This document shows positions 18,510 through 26,338 of a stretch of DNA of 64,000 nt, in pieces; within the stretch, counting starts at the first letter, position 1; every line of letters begins with the position of its first letter. Below the pieces are notes generated by a model that saw only the letters and a program-made list of their open reading frames with translations, did no database searches and was not told the DNA's origin. This stretch comes from Neorhodopirellula lusitana (lineage in GTDB: Bacteria > Planctomycetota > Planctomycetia > Pirellulales > Pirellulaceae). The position numbers were made by a program, and so were the translations under genes. Location: assembly GCF_900182915.1 (NCBI RefSeq), contig NZ_FXUG01000011.1:124001-188000 (forward strand). Direction: 5' to 3'.

Positions 18510-18774
18510 AGTAGTCCTCCGGTCGCGAGACGAACAAGCGAAGCAGCCGTCCCAAGAACACGATCACCACAAACGTCACGAACCCAAACCAAGCCTGAAA
18601 GGCAAAGCTCGACTCGATCGCAAAGTGGGGGTGTGGGTTGGTGTAGAAAAAATCCGCAGCCGCGAGCAGCACGCAAGTAACGACCAGCCCCATGATGAGC
18701 TTTCGAACGTTGTTTGGGCGTTCAAACCAACTTGCTGAATCGCCGGATGTGTCATGTGAATCAGGTGCACTCAT
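18493..18774 (-). CDS. Small two-helix membrane protein in the antiporter operon
   Basis: A 93-residue protein. The ATG at 18774 overlaps the stop of the upstream antiporter gene as ATGA; a longer frame from 18813 would lie inside that gene. After a polar N-terminus come two hydrophobic helices, about residues 26-43 and 57-76, and a charged C-terminal tail (LFVSRPEDYYDGD). I do not recognise a family. Tight coupling on both sides argues that it is a structural or assembly subunit of the antiporter complex, in the way small accessory subunits occur in other Mrp and Mbh systems. Confidence 0.75.
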   Translation of the reverse strand: MSAPDSHDTSGDSASWFERPNNVRKLIMGLVVTCVLLAAADFFYTNPHPHFAIESSFAFQAWFGFVTFVVIVFLGRLLRLFVSRPEDYYDGDR

Positions 18775-20300
18775 GGCGATACCGTGATTGGTAGCAATAC
18801 TAAATAAATCCAATCAGCCGCAAAAAACAACGCGATGCTGCCAACGGCCGTCACACACAACGGAAGGACACACAACAACGGTGCCTCCTCTATTTGCGAC
18901 AGCCAACCCAAACGCCCACTGGCTTCCGGCGTTGATTGATCCGCAACCGCTTCGCCTTCGGACTTCGGCCGCATGAACGCTCGCATCGGAATTGGAATCA
19001 GATAAGCAATGTTCAACAGCGAACTCACCATCAACGCAGCCGTCAGGATCAATTGATCGGACTCCACCGTACCAATCGCCAACAGCCACTTGCTCCAGGC
19101 ACCACCGCCGGGCGGCAGCCCAATGATGCTGACCGAGGCGAGCAGGAACGCTGCAAACGTGAACGGCATCTTGCGACCGAGACCCTCCAGTTCACTGATG
19201 TTCTTTTTATGAGCGGCAACGTAAATCGCACCCGCACAGAAAAACAGCGTGATCTTACCTACCGCGTGCATCGCGATGTGCATTCCGCCGCCAACGACAC
19301 TATTGGGCGTCGCCAGAAACGCGCCCAACGTGATGTACGCCAACTGGCCAATCGTGGAATACGCAAGCCTAGCCTTCAGATTGTCCTTCGTCATCGCCAC
19401 CAACGATGCCACCACCAAGGTGAACCCGGCTACATAAGCCAAGTAAAGGCTCGCACCGGAATCGTGCAGCAGGTCCAGCCCAATGATATAGATACAAACC
19501 TTCAACACCGAAAACACACCCACCTTCACCACGGCAACCGCGTGCAAAAGAGCACTGACCGGTGTCGGTGCCACCATCGCGGCTGGTAACCAGCGGTGAA
19601 ACGGCATCAAGGCAGCCTTACCAATTCCGAATGCGAACAGCCCCATCAATACACCCAGGGCCGTGTCTGAAATTTCGCCCGCCGCGTAAGCCTCACGTAG
19701 AATCCCGCCCAATCGAAAATCAAGCGTGCCGGCCAAAGACCAAGTCCAAACGATCGCCAACATGAAGAACGCGATCGACGTCGAAAGCAAAATCCCCAAA
19801 TAAATCCGACCACCACGCCGAGCCTCCTCCGTGCCACTGTGCGTGACCAACGGGTAGGTCGAAATCGTCATCAATTCGTAAGCGACGAACAATGTAAATA
19901 GGTTCGCCGAAAACGCGGCCGCCAACGCCGCAAAGATCGCCACGGCAAAACACGCAAAGAATCGCGTTTGATGTTTTTCATGGTGCCCACGCATGTATCC
20001 CACAGCGTAAGCCGTCGTCAAAATCCAAAGTCCCGAGGCAACGATCGCGAACAGCATCCCCAGCGGTTCGACACGGAACGCCAACTCAAAACCCGGCAGC
20101 ATTTCGCCAAGCGACCATTCGGGACGTTCACCATTGAACACGCCAACGGCCAACGAAATCACGACCACAAACAGCAATCCGGAAACCGTACCGGAACAGC
20201 CATCACGAGTATCGGGCGACTTGCCAAAGATCGCTATCAAGGCAACCGCAATCAACGGCAACGCCAACGCGATCCAAATCATGTTTTCGGGGGACATCAT
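18771..20300 (-). CDS. MrpD/NuoM-like proton-conducting antiporter subunit (second copy)
   Basis: A 509-residue membrane protein of the same family as its neighbours, with about 14 helices. The conserved helix-5 glutamate is in FVAYELMTISTYPLVTH and the lysine/histidine block in GIGKAALMPFHRWLPAAMVA. The helix-8 region ALLHAVAVVKVGVFSVLK has the second conserved lysine. It starts with ATGA over the stop of the first copy and is followed by the small two-helix protein. Sequence differs enough from the other two copies that each probably fills its own position in the complex, rather than being a recent duplicate. Confidence 0.9.
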   Translation of the reverse strand: MMSPENMIWIALALPLIAVALIAIFGKSPDTRDGCSGTVSGLLFVVVISLAVGVFNGERPEWSLGEMLPGFELAFRVEPLGMLFAIVASGLWILTTAYAVGYMRGHHEKHQTRFFACFAVAIFAALAAAFSANLFTLFVAYELMTISTYPLVTHSGTEEARRGGRIYLGILLSTSIAFFMLAIVWTWSLAGTLDFRLGGILREAYAAGEISDTALGVLMGLFAFGIGKAALMPFHRWLPAAMVAPTPVSALLHAVAVVKVGVFSVLKVCIYIIGLDLLHDSGASLYLAYVAGFTLVVASLVAMTKDNLKARLAYSTIGQLAYITLGAFLATPNSVVGGGMHIAMHAVGKITLFFCAGAIYVAAHKKNISELEGLGRKMPFTFAAFLLASVSIIGLPPGGGAWSKWLLAIGTVESDQLILTAALMVSSLLNIAYLIPIPMRAFMRPKSEGEAVADQSTPEASGRLGWLSQIEEAPLLCVLPLCVTAVGSIALFFAADWIYLVLLPITVSP

Positions 20301-21805
20301 GGTGTGCCTCCTAGCAACGCAATCGCTGCTTGCCGTGCGATACCAGCGGAGTAAGGCGTCCAGACGCCGAACACCAGGGTGGCAAAAATCAAGACGTAGG
20401 TTGGGACCAGCATCCGCATCGGAGCCTCAGTCGCATTCTTGGCATGCTCACTTGGCTCAGCAAAGTACAGCGTTTCGACAACCCGCCAGACATAAACCAC
20501 CGCCAACAGCGATGACAGTAACATCATCAAGCCAATCGACCAGTGCTGCGATTCAAACGCCCCCGTCAACAACAACCACTTGCTAACGAATCCAGCGGTT
20601 AGCGGAACACCGATCAGCCCCAATCCGCCTAGCCCCCAGGCCATCGCGGTCAACGGCATCGTGCGTCCAGCACCAGCCCAATCGGAAAGGCGTACGCTGC
20701 CCAGCCGCAAGGCAAAACAGCCCACGACCATAAACAAGCCACCCTTGATCAGAGCGTGATTGAACATATGAACAATCCCACCGGACAAGCCCGTGGGAGT
20801 CGCCAGCGAAACACCAAGCAGCATGTACCCGACTTGCGCGACGCTCGAATAGGCCAGCAACCGTTTCACGTTGTCTTGGTAAATCGCCGCAATCGACGCG
20901 ATGAAGATACCAACCAGCGAAAAGAACATCAGCTCGCTATCCAGCGGCAGCGTTTCAAACGCAAACCCCGGCGTGATGATGCCATAAATCAAGCGAATGA
21001 ACGCATACACCGACACCTTGGTCGCCGTCGATGCGATGAAACACGTTACCGTCGAGGGAGCGTAGGTGTAGGCGTTGGGCAACCAAGTATGCAGCGGGAA
21101 CACCGCCATCTTGATGCACAAGCCAACGGTCAAGAACGCAAAGGCGACCAAGATGGTTCTTGGTCCGTGATCATGTGGCAATCGTGCGGCAAGGTCCGCC
21201 ATGTTGAGCGTGCCTGTCATCTGATAAAGCAATCCGATGCCAATCAGAATGAACGTCGCCCCGATGCTTCCCAGAATCAGGTACTGAAACGCTGCCAAAG
21301 CTGCCCGCCGGGATCGCCCAAGGCTGATCAAGGCGTAGGCTGATAGCGACGAAATTTCCAGGAACACAAACACATTGAAAAGGTCACCCGTCACGCACAT
21401 CCCCAACAGCCCCGTCATGCAGAGCAGGAACGTGGCGTAAAACAGATAGTGTTTTGATTTGGGAACCTCGTCATTGACGCTCATCGGAGCGTAAGCCAGG
21501 ACGACAAACCCCATGCCCGAAACGAACGACATCACAAACGCCGACAGCAAGTCGACGCGGTATTCAATCCCGTAGGGCGGAGCCCAGTTACCGAGTTGGT
21601 AGCTGATGAAGGCGGGAACACCCTCACGATTCATCTGAACAACTTGTTCCAACAAGCCTAAACAGCAACCAAACGTTAACGTGGCCGCAGCCATCGCTAA
21701 CAAATAGGCCAGCCGCGGACGATGAACCACCACGCACAAAGGCGCCGCGACCATCGGCAAGACAATCGCAAGGACAGGTAAGTGATCTAAAATCGCGTGC
21801 ATCAT
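20297..21805 (-). CDS. mrpD: Na+/H+ antiporter subunit D (MrpD/MnhD)
   Basis: A 502-residue proton-conducting antiporter subunit. The opening (HLPVLAIVLPMVAAPL) and VFVFLEISSLSAYALISLGR (helix 5, with the conserved glutamate) are typical MrpD, as are LCIKMAVFPLHTWLPNAYTY and STATKVSVYAFIRL. In Mrp complexes, MrpD moves protons and MrpA is thought to handle sodium, giving electrogenic Na+/H+ exchange at the cytoplasmic membrane for pH and salt homeostasis. It follows MrpC with a 4-base overlap, as in standard mrp operons, so this copy is the best candidate for the canonical D subunit. Confidence 0.92.
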   Translation of the reverse strand: MMHAILDHLPVLAIVLPMVAAPLCVVVHRPRLAYLLAMAAATLTFGCCLGLLEQVVQMNREGVPAFISYQLGNWAPPYGIEYRVDLLSAFVMSFVSGMGFVVLAYAPMSVNDEVPKSKHYLFYATFLLCMTGLLGMCVTGDLFNVFVFLEISSLSAYALISLGRSRRAALAAFQYLILGSIGATFILIGIGLLYQMTGTLNMADLAARLPHDHGPRTILVAFAFLTVGLCIKMAVFPLHTWLPNAYTYAPSTVTCFIASTATKVSVYAFIRLIYGIITPGFAFETLPLDSELMFFSLVGIFIASIAAIYQDNVKRLLAYSSVAQVGYMLLGVSLATPTGLSGGIVHMFNHALIKGGLFMVVGCFALRLGSVRLSDWAGAGRTMPLTAMAWGLGGLGLIGVPLTAGFVSKWLLLTGAFESQHWSIGLMMLLSSLLAVVYVWRVVETLYFAEPSEHAKNATEAPMRMLVPTYVLIFATLVFGVWTPYSAGIARQAAIALLGGTP

Positions 21806-22362
21806 TCGCCACGATCCAGTTTAAGGATTTGCTCTTCGTCGATCGTGCCGTAGTCCTCGCGAATGCGAACGACCAAGGCTAAGGCGAGAGCGGTTGTGGC
21901 GATGCCCACAACAATGGCCGTAAGCATCAAGACACTCGGTAATGGATTGGAATAGACGATTGACTCCACGGCATGTTCCGTCCCAGCAGCAAGCTGTCCG
22001 GCAACATGCTCCGCTCCTGATGCAGCGTGCTCCGCACCGGAGGCAACATGCTCCGCACTGGAAGCAACATGATCAGTGTGCTGAGCAGCCGCTTCCACAC
22101 CGTGGGTCGCTGCGTCCGCATGTCCTGCGTCGCCGTGGGCCGCAGCGGCCGCGGCAGCAACATCAGGCGGAATGATCGGGGCCGTACCGCCACGAACCTT
22201 GCCCATCGTGATGTACAGTAGGAACACAGAGGTTTGGAAAACGTTCAATCCGATAACAGACTTAATCAAGTTCTTTCGTGCCAGCACGATATAGAACCCG
22301 GTCATCATCAAGAAGATCACGATCCAATAGTTGTAGAGTCCAGAGACTTGCTCGAGATTCAC
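21802..22362 (-). CDS. mrpC: Antiporter subunit C (MrpC) with His/Ala-rich insert
   Basis: A 186-residue NuoK-like subunit, about 70 residues longer than usual MrpC. Helices lie at about residues 11-28, 35-53 and 140-167, and the family block NLIKSVIGLNVFQTSVFLLY is intact. The extra length is a low-complexity insert between helices 2 and 3 (about 68-133), almost only Ala, His, Gly, Glu, Ser and Asp, including three near-identical heptads of the form H-V-A-S-S/G-A-E (98-118; DNA about 22009-22071). The ends overlap neighbours by four bases on both sides. The insert keeps the frame and flanking helices, so the gene is presumably functional. Confidence 0.92.
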   Translation of the reverse strand: MNLEQVSGLYNYWIVIFLMMTGFYIVLARKNLIKSVIGLNVFQTSVFLLYITMGKVRGGTAPIIPPDVAAAAAAAHGDAGHADAATHGVEAAAQHTDHVASSAEHVASGAEHAASGAEHVAGQLAAGTEHAVESIVYSNPLPSVLMLTAIVVGIATTALALALVVRIREDYGTIDEEQILKLDRGE

Positions 22363-22799
22363 GACGGGTGCTTCCTTCCCGCAAACGCGTAGAAAATCAT
22401 GGTCATGACTGCCGTGACGGTGATGCCGACGCCCATTTCAACCAGAAAGATGCCAAGGTGCTGGCCCGAGGGCACGTGCCACGTCGGCAACACATGATGC
22501 TCCAGCACGTTGTAGTCCAGGAACTTCCCGCCTAACGCCATCGTCAACACACCTGTCCCGGCGTAAACCAGCACACCAAGGGCCATGCATTTTTCGATCA
22601 CGATCGGAGGTGCGACACGCTTGATCGCATCGAGCCCGAACACGAGTCCGTAAAGGATCAGCGCCGAAGCGAAAATCACGCCGGCTTGGAATCCACCGCC
22701 CGGCCCATAGTCGCCATGGAATTGGACATAAAACGCGAACAACAGGATGTAAGGGATCAGCAACTTCGTGATGACACGAATGATCGGGAACGAAATCAT
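22359..22799 (-). CDS. mrpB: Antiporter subunit B (MrpB/MnhB)
   Basis: A 146-residue membrane protein with four helices. The MnhB signature is clear in LFAFYVQFHGDYGPGGGFQAGVI split over residues 20-42, particularly HGDYGPGGGFQAG. The remainder (LEHHVLPTWHVPSGQHLGI followed by the EMGVGITVTAVM helix) also matches MrpB. It is a core structural subunit of the Mrp complex that packs against the C-terminal part of MrpA. In this cluster that part is the separate preceding gene. Length is normal and both junctions are 4-base overlaps. Confidence 0.93.
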   Translation of the reverse strand: MISFPIIRVITKLLIPYILLFAFYVQFHGDYGPGGGFQAGVIFASALILYGLVFGLDAIKRVAPPIVIEKCMALGVLVYAGTGVLTMALGGKFLDYNVLEHHVLPTWHVPSGQHLGIFLVEMGVGITVTAVMTMIFYAFAGRKHPS

Positions 22800-23362
22800 G
22801 ATGCCTTCCCTCCGCTGCTCTCCGAACCGGCCACGTCCTCATCGTCTTCACGACGCAAGATCAGCAACACCGCGATCCCGGCGGTCAACACCACGGTCGT
22901 TTCACCAAGCGTGTCGTAGCCTCGATAACTGGCCAACAGCGCGGTCACCACATTGGGCAAACCATGCATGTCGTGTTCAGAACGTTCCACAAACGTGGGA
23001 TTAGGGTACGTTTGGACGGGAGCATCCGGTGCACCAAAGTGCGGCATATCGAGCGTGCCGTAAACCAAAGCGGCACCCGTCACGGTGACCACAAACAGCG
23101 GCACCCAGGATTTCTTTCGAGGTATGTCCTCTGCCTTTCCGGTCAACGACACAGTACTAAGCATCAACACGGTCGAAATCCCAGCTCCAACGGCCGCCTC
23201 GGTAAAGGCAACATCGGGAGCGTCCAGGATCAACATCCAGCTCGCCGAAAGGAAGCTATAGATGCCCGTGAACATGATCACCGCCCACAGCTCACGCAGC
23301 TGGGCAATCGCCACCGCCGTGATCGCCAACAGGGCCAGGATCGTAAAGACAATTAAATTCAT
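22796..23362 (-). CDS. MrpA C-terminal module as a stand-alone protein (MbhD-MbhE-like, DUF4040)
   Basis: A 188-residue membrane protein that corresponds to the C-terminal domains of MrpA, not to a whole MrpA. Residues 1-70 match MbhD/DUF4040, with the DAPDVAFTEAAVGAGIS block. Residues about 140-170 match MbhE, with ASYRGYDTLGETTVVLTAG. Between them is a non-helical stretch around the FVERSEHDMHGLPN segment. In canonical Mrp systems these domains are fused behind a NuoL-like antiporter domain; here they are free, as in archaeal Mbh hydrogenases where MbhD and MbhE are separate genes. No hydrogenase genes are present, so the complex is an antiporter. Confidence 0.9.
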   Translation of the reverse strand: MNLIVFTILALLAITAVAIAQLRELWAVIMFTGIYSFLSASWMLILDAPDVAFTEAAVGAGISTVLMLSTVSLTGKAEDIPRKKSWVPLFVVTVTGAALVYGTLDMPHFGAPDAPVQTYPNPTFVERSEHDMHGLPNVVTALLASYRGYDTLGETTVVLTAGIAVLLILRREDDEDVAGSESSGGKAS

Positions 23363-23769
23363 GTGCGTGCAGCCCCTTCATTACTTGGGCCAGCGTTGCC
23401 GTCGCTATCTGCGTCGCTGCCAAGACGGCTGTTATCACGAGCTTCCGGCTCGTTGAAATCTTCCGACGGGACATCAAGTTCCGGCTCCAACCCGTGAGCC
23501 AACGCCGATCGAGCCAACGCGTGACAAGAACTTGGACTGGTAATCGTTAGGAAGAACAGGATGGCAAACAACTTGACCGTCGCCAGCGTTGGACCCGCCA
23601 ACAGCATTAATCCGATCACGATCAGCCCAGCGCCCATCGTGTCAGTAATCCCACCGCCATGCATCCGCGAGTAAAACTCCGGCAGACGGACCAAACCAAT
23701 TCCACCGATGATCGAAAAGACAGATCCGGCGACCAGAAAGCCCCAACAGCAAATCTCAAGAGCGATCAT
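23359..23769 (-). CDS. mrpG: Antiporter subunit G (MrpG/MnhG)
   Basis: A 136-residue subunit. Three helices occupy about residues 4-90. The MnhG block GGIGLVRLPEFYSRMHGGGITDTMGAG, here residues about 23-49, is clear, with the RLPEFYSRMH core. After the last helix and a conserved SSCHALARSALAHG segment there is a hydrophilic tail of about 40 residues that is not typical of the family. It starts and ends with 4-base overlaps. MrpE, F and G form a small membrane module needed for antiport in other bacteria. Confidence 0.93.
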   Translation of the reverse strand: MIALEICCWGFLVAGSVFSIIGGIGLVRLPEFYSRMHGGGITDTMGAGLIVIGLMLLAGPTLATVKLFAILFFLTITSPSSCHALARSALAHGLEPELDVPSEDFNEPEARDNSRLGSDADSDGNAGPSNEGAART

Positions 23770-24107
23770 GAAACCGCTTTCGATTTAGAGACGCGTTGCC
23801 CAACTTCGTCATGTTCTTCGCCACCAAAGTTGTTGTATTCCGTGAACCGCAGCAACGCGACCATGCCGATGAAGTTCATCAAGCTGTAGAGCAAAGCGAG
23901 GTCCAAGAAGTCTTGGCGACCGCTCATGAAGCTAACCACAGACGCCAACAGCACCGTTTTGGTGCCAAACATATTGAGTGCCAGCACGCGGTCAAAGACC
24001 GTCGGTCCCAGCGTCGCGCGAGTCAACGCGAGTGTCATCGTGACGAGCACCGCGAATGAGGTCACCGCCAAGATACCGGTCGTGATGGTCATGAATCCGG
24101 TGCTCAT
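23766..24107 (-). CDS. mrpF: Antiporter subunit F (MrpF/MnhF)
   Basis: A 113-residue three-helix subunit. The family block is RATLGPTVFDRVLALNMFGTK split at residues 30-50, with GPTVFDRVLALN and the following FLDLALLYSLMNFIGMVALLRF helix. In other bacteria MrpF is required for sodium export by the complex and has been linked to sodium and bile-salt efflux. The C-terminal 25 residues are charged and more variable. The start at 24107 overlaps the MrpE stop as ATGA. Confidence 0.93.
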   Translation of the reverse strand: MSTGFMTITTGILAVTSFAVLVTMTLALTRATLGPTVFDRVLALNMFGTKTVLLASVVSFMSGRQDFLDLALLYSLMNFIGMVALLRFTEYNNFGGEEHDEVGQRVSKSKAVS

Positions 24108-24799
24108 GACTGGGGTCCTGCATCGCTAGAGGTGGATGGAGAAGGTTGATCGGGGGAGGTTTGGTCAGGCGGGATCTTGTCAGGACAAGGCTTGTCAGCC
24201 AAATCACAGCGTTCCAGCTTGCAAATTCGATCACCCATGTCGCCGCTGATGTCTTCCACGGTGCCGTAGACGGAAAGTCCGTGAACTAAAATTTCGTCCT
24301 GTTCCAATCGCACCGAGACCGTGCCTGGCGTCAGGGTGATGGAGTTGGCCAAAATCACGCGGCCGATCTCACTTTTTTGCTTGGTGGGGACCCGAACGAG
24401 ATTGCGTCGCAGCGGCATCACTGGCGAAAGAATGATGCGGGCGACCGCGATGTTCGACGTGACAATCTCTTTGGCCAGCCACGGTGCGTACCAGAAAAAT
24501 GGCCGGATGATCCCGAGCTGCGCGGGGGTGCCTTCCTCGTCGACGATCCGCATTCGCCATGCGAGCATCACCGAAAGGATGCACGAAGCGGCACCCAAAC
24601 CCAATAGAAAGGCGTTATCAAAGTGCCCTGACCAAAGCAACCAATTGGCGATGAGGGCGATCAGTAGGCTGACTGCGAATTTCACGTCGAGTGCATTCAA
24701 TCCATTGAGTATGCGGCTGTCTTGCCAGCGCGAGCATGTTCTTACACGCGTTTGCATACAGTAATGCTTATGCCCGTGGCAAGTCGAGATAGGGTTCAT
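24104..24799 (-). CDS. mrpE: Antiporter subunit E (MrpE/MnhE)
   Basis: Up to 231 residues, first gene of the antiporter operon. The MnhE core has two helices (about residues 39-85), the WYAPWLAKEIVTSNIAVARIIL region with P-x-x-R after it, and GRVILANSITLTPGTVSVRL, where NSITLTPGT is diagnostic. The first 30-40 residues are Cys/His/Arg-rich and unlike the family, so the true start is probably later, perhaps TTG 24700 or GTG 24685. The C-terminal tail is Pro/Asp-rich with short repeats of PDQxSP type and is also not typical. Operon promoter should be in the 340-base gap upstream. Confidence 0.88.
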   Translation of the reverse strand: MNPISTCHGHKHYCMQTRVRTCSRWQDSRILNGLNALDVKFAVSLLIALIANWLLWSGHFDNAFLLGLGAASCILSVMLAWRMRIVDEEGTPAQLGIIRPFFWYAPWLAKEIVTSNIAVARIILSPVMPLRRNLVRVPTKQKSEIGRVILANSITLTPGTVSVRLEQDEILVHGLSVYGTVEDISGDMGDRICKLERCDLADKPCPDKIPPDQTSPDQPSPSTSSDAGPQS

Positions 24800-25139
24800 A
24801 AATTGCAGTCAACAAAGCCACCAGCGTGATGAACACACCATCCACCTTTTACGTGAACTGCCTATCTCGCCAAGACGGTTGCTTCCCGTCGTCGGCGCAA
24901 TCAAGCGAAACACCGCATTGGCTCGATGCAACAAACACCAGTCCAGTTCAACCCAGCTGGATTCAGCCGCTTTGAATTGGTGGGGTGCGGCAGATGGACG
25001 CTCCTGCCCACTCGAGTTTCAAACTGACTGTTTTTCGAACTGTTGAATCTTCTGGCTGGCCAATTTCCTAACCTTCAAGCAAGAAAAACCGTCACATCGA
25101 ACTGGCCCAACCGCGAACCAATCTGACACAATTGGCCAG
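24800..25139. other. Divergent intergenic region
   Basis: A 340-base gap between the antiporter operon (minus) and the acyltransferase gene (plus), so both promoters are expected here. No convincing promoter, hairpin or repeat was found. AATTGGCCAG-like sequences recur near 25060 and 25130 but are too short to interpret. Confidence 0.4.
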
Positions 25140-26111
25140 ATGAAAGCTTGGCTGCAAACCCTCGTCGACTTCACTGCCTACTGCCTCGTGCGAGGACTCG
25201 TGGCCATGATCCAAATCTTGCCGCTGGACATGGGTGACCACCTGTGCCGCGGGCTCGCATGGATGCTGTCCGGCCCGCTACCGGTCCGCAAGAAGGTAAT
25301 CGAAAACACTCTCAACCAAATCTTCCCCGGCCTCGACGACGATCGCAAACACCAACTCACGCTTTCGATGTGGCATCATCTAATGCTGATGGTTTGCGAA
25401 GTCGCGTGGGCCCAACGCCGACTGCACCGCGCCAACTGGCAAGACCACGTCAGCTTTCGAGGCAACCGAGGCATGCTGCAGGCCAGCTTTTCCGAGCGGC
25501 CCGCCGTCATGGTCAGCGGCCACTTTGGACATTTCGAAATTGGCAGCTACACGATGGGCCTGATGGGTCTGCGTACCCTGGCGATCGCCCGAACGCTGGA
25601 CAACCGTTTCCTACACCGTTGGGTGGAGCGGTTTCGTGGTGCCAAAGGACAAGAAATTGTCGACAAGAACGGCTGTGCTCCCATCGTCGATTCCCACCTG
25701 CGTCACGGCGGCACCCTGTCGCTGCTCGCCGACCAGCACGCTGGCGAAAAGGGCTTGTGGGTGAACTTTTGCGGCGTGCCCGCGTCCTGTCACAAAGCCC
25801 TGGCCCTCTTCTCACTTGCCAACGACGCCCCGATGCTGGCCGTGTTCACTCGCCGGATCAACGGGCGTCCCATGCAATTTGAATCCACGCTACTGGCGAC
25901 GGCCGACCCGCGACCTGACGCCAACGGAAACGTCGATCCCAATTGCGAATCCGTCGAAACGCTGACGAATTGGTACTGCCGCCAACTCGAAATCATGATC
26001 GACCTGGCCCCCGAACAATACTGGTGGCTCCACCGACGCTGGCGCACCCCGTCGGCACGCGCCGCCAAACGAATCGCCAAGAAATGGCCGCAACTGGCCC
26101 GAGCCGCCTGA
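25140..26111 (+). CDS. Lipid A biosynthesis-type lysophospholipid acyltransferase (LpxL/HtrB family)
   Basis: A 323-residue membrane-associated acyltransferase. The catalytic H-x4-D/E motif is present as HFGHFE in SGHFGHFEIGSY, and the LADQHAGEKGLWVNFCGVPA region matches the second family block (D-Q then a G-x-x-x-x-F-F/C-G-x-P-A). An N-terminal hydrophobic helix (about residues 12-30) anchors it to the inner membrane. LpxL-type enzymes add secondary acyl chains to lipid A; related enzymes acylate other lipids. Planctomycetes carry lipid A genes, so an outer-membrane role is plausible. Length is normal. No other envelope gene is adjacent. Confidence 0.88.
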   Translation: MKAWLQTLVDFTAYCLVRGLVAMIQILPLDMGDHLCRGLAWMLSGPLPVRKKVIENTLNQIFPGLDDDRKHQLTLSMWHHLMLMVCEVAWAQRRLHRANWQDHVSFRGNRGMLQASFSERPAVMVSGHFGHFEIGSYTMGLMGLRTLAIARTLDNRFLHRWVERFRGAKGQEIVDKNGCAPIVDSHLRHGGTLSLLADQHAGEKGLWVNFCGVPASCHKALALFSLANDAPMLAVFTRRINGRPMQFESTLLATADPRPDANGNVDPNCESVETLTNWYCRQLEIMIDLAPEQYWWLHRRWRTPSARAAKRIAKKWPQLARAA

Positions 26112-26255
26112 AATCGCCAAACAAATTGGCAGCGGAAGGCTTACAAGTTGGCAGCGAAAGGCTTAGCGGCGACCTGATCCGGCCCTCCGAGAGCCTCTCC
26201 ACAGAGGGAGCGATTGGGGTGCGATTTTCTTCCATTTTCCGCGCTTTCCCCACCC

Positions 26256-26284
26256 TTCAATAAACACGTTCGGGGTGTGATAAT
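26256..26284 (+). promoter_or_regulatory. Candidate sigma-70-type promoter for carA
   Basis: TTCAAT (26256-26261) and GATAAT (26279-26284) are separated by 17 bases, with TG at 26276-26277 forming an extended -10. Transcription would begin roughly 48 bases before the carA start codon. The -35 match is only moderate. Confidence 0.4.
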
Positions 26285-26338
26285 TAATTTCGGATTCGAT
26301 TCTCGCGAGCGCGTGAGAAATCCGACAACGACTGAACG

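Noticed and set aside
22796..23362. Calling this gene a full MrpA
   Set aside because: It is only 188 residues and matches only the C-terminal MbhD/MbhE parts of MrpA, lacking the NuoL-like antiporter domain.
26126..26165. A 22-base direct repeat (TTGGCAGCGGAAGGCTTA-like, two copies) before carA
   Set aside because: Only two imperfect copies, too little to call a repeat element or an attenuator.
26194..26207. Hairpin CCTCT-CCAC-AGAGG upstream of carA as a riboswitch or attenuator
   Set aside because: It lies upstream of the candidate promoter, so would not be in the carA leader; no conserved riboswitch pattern is visible.
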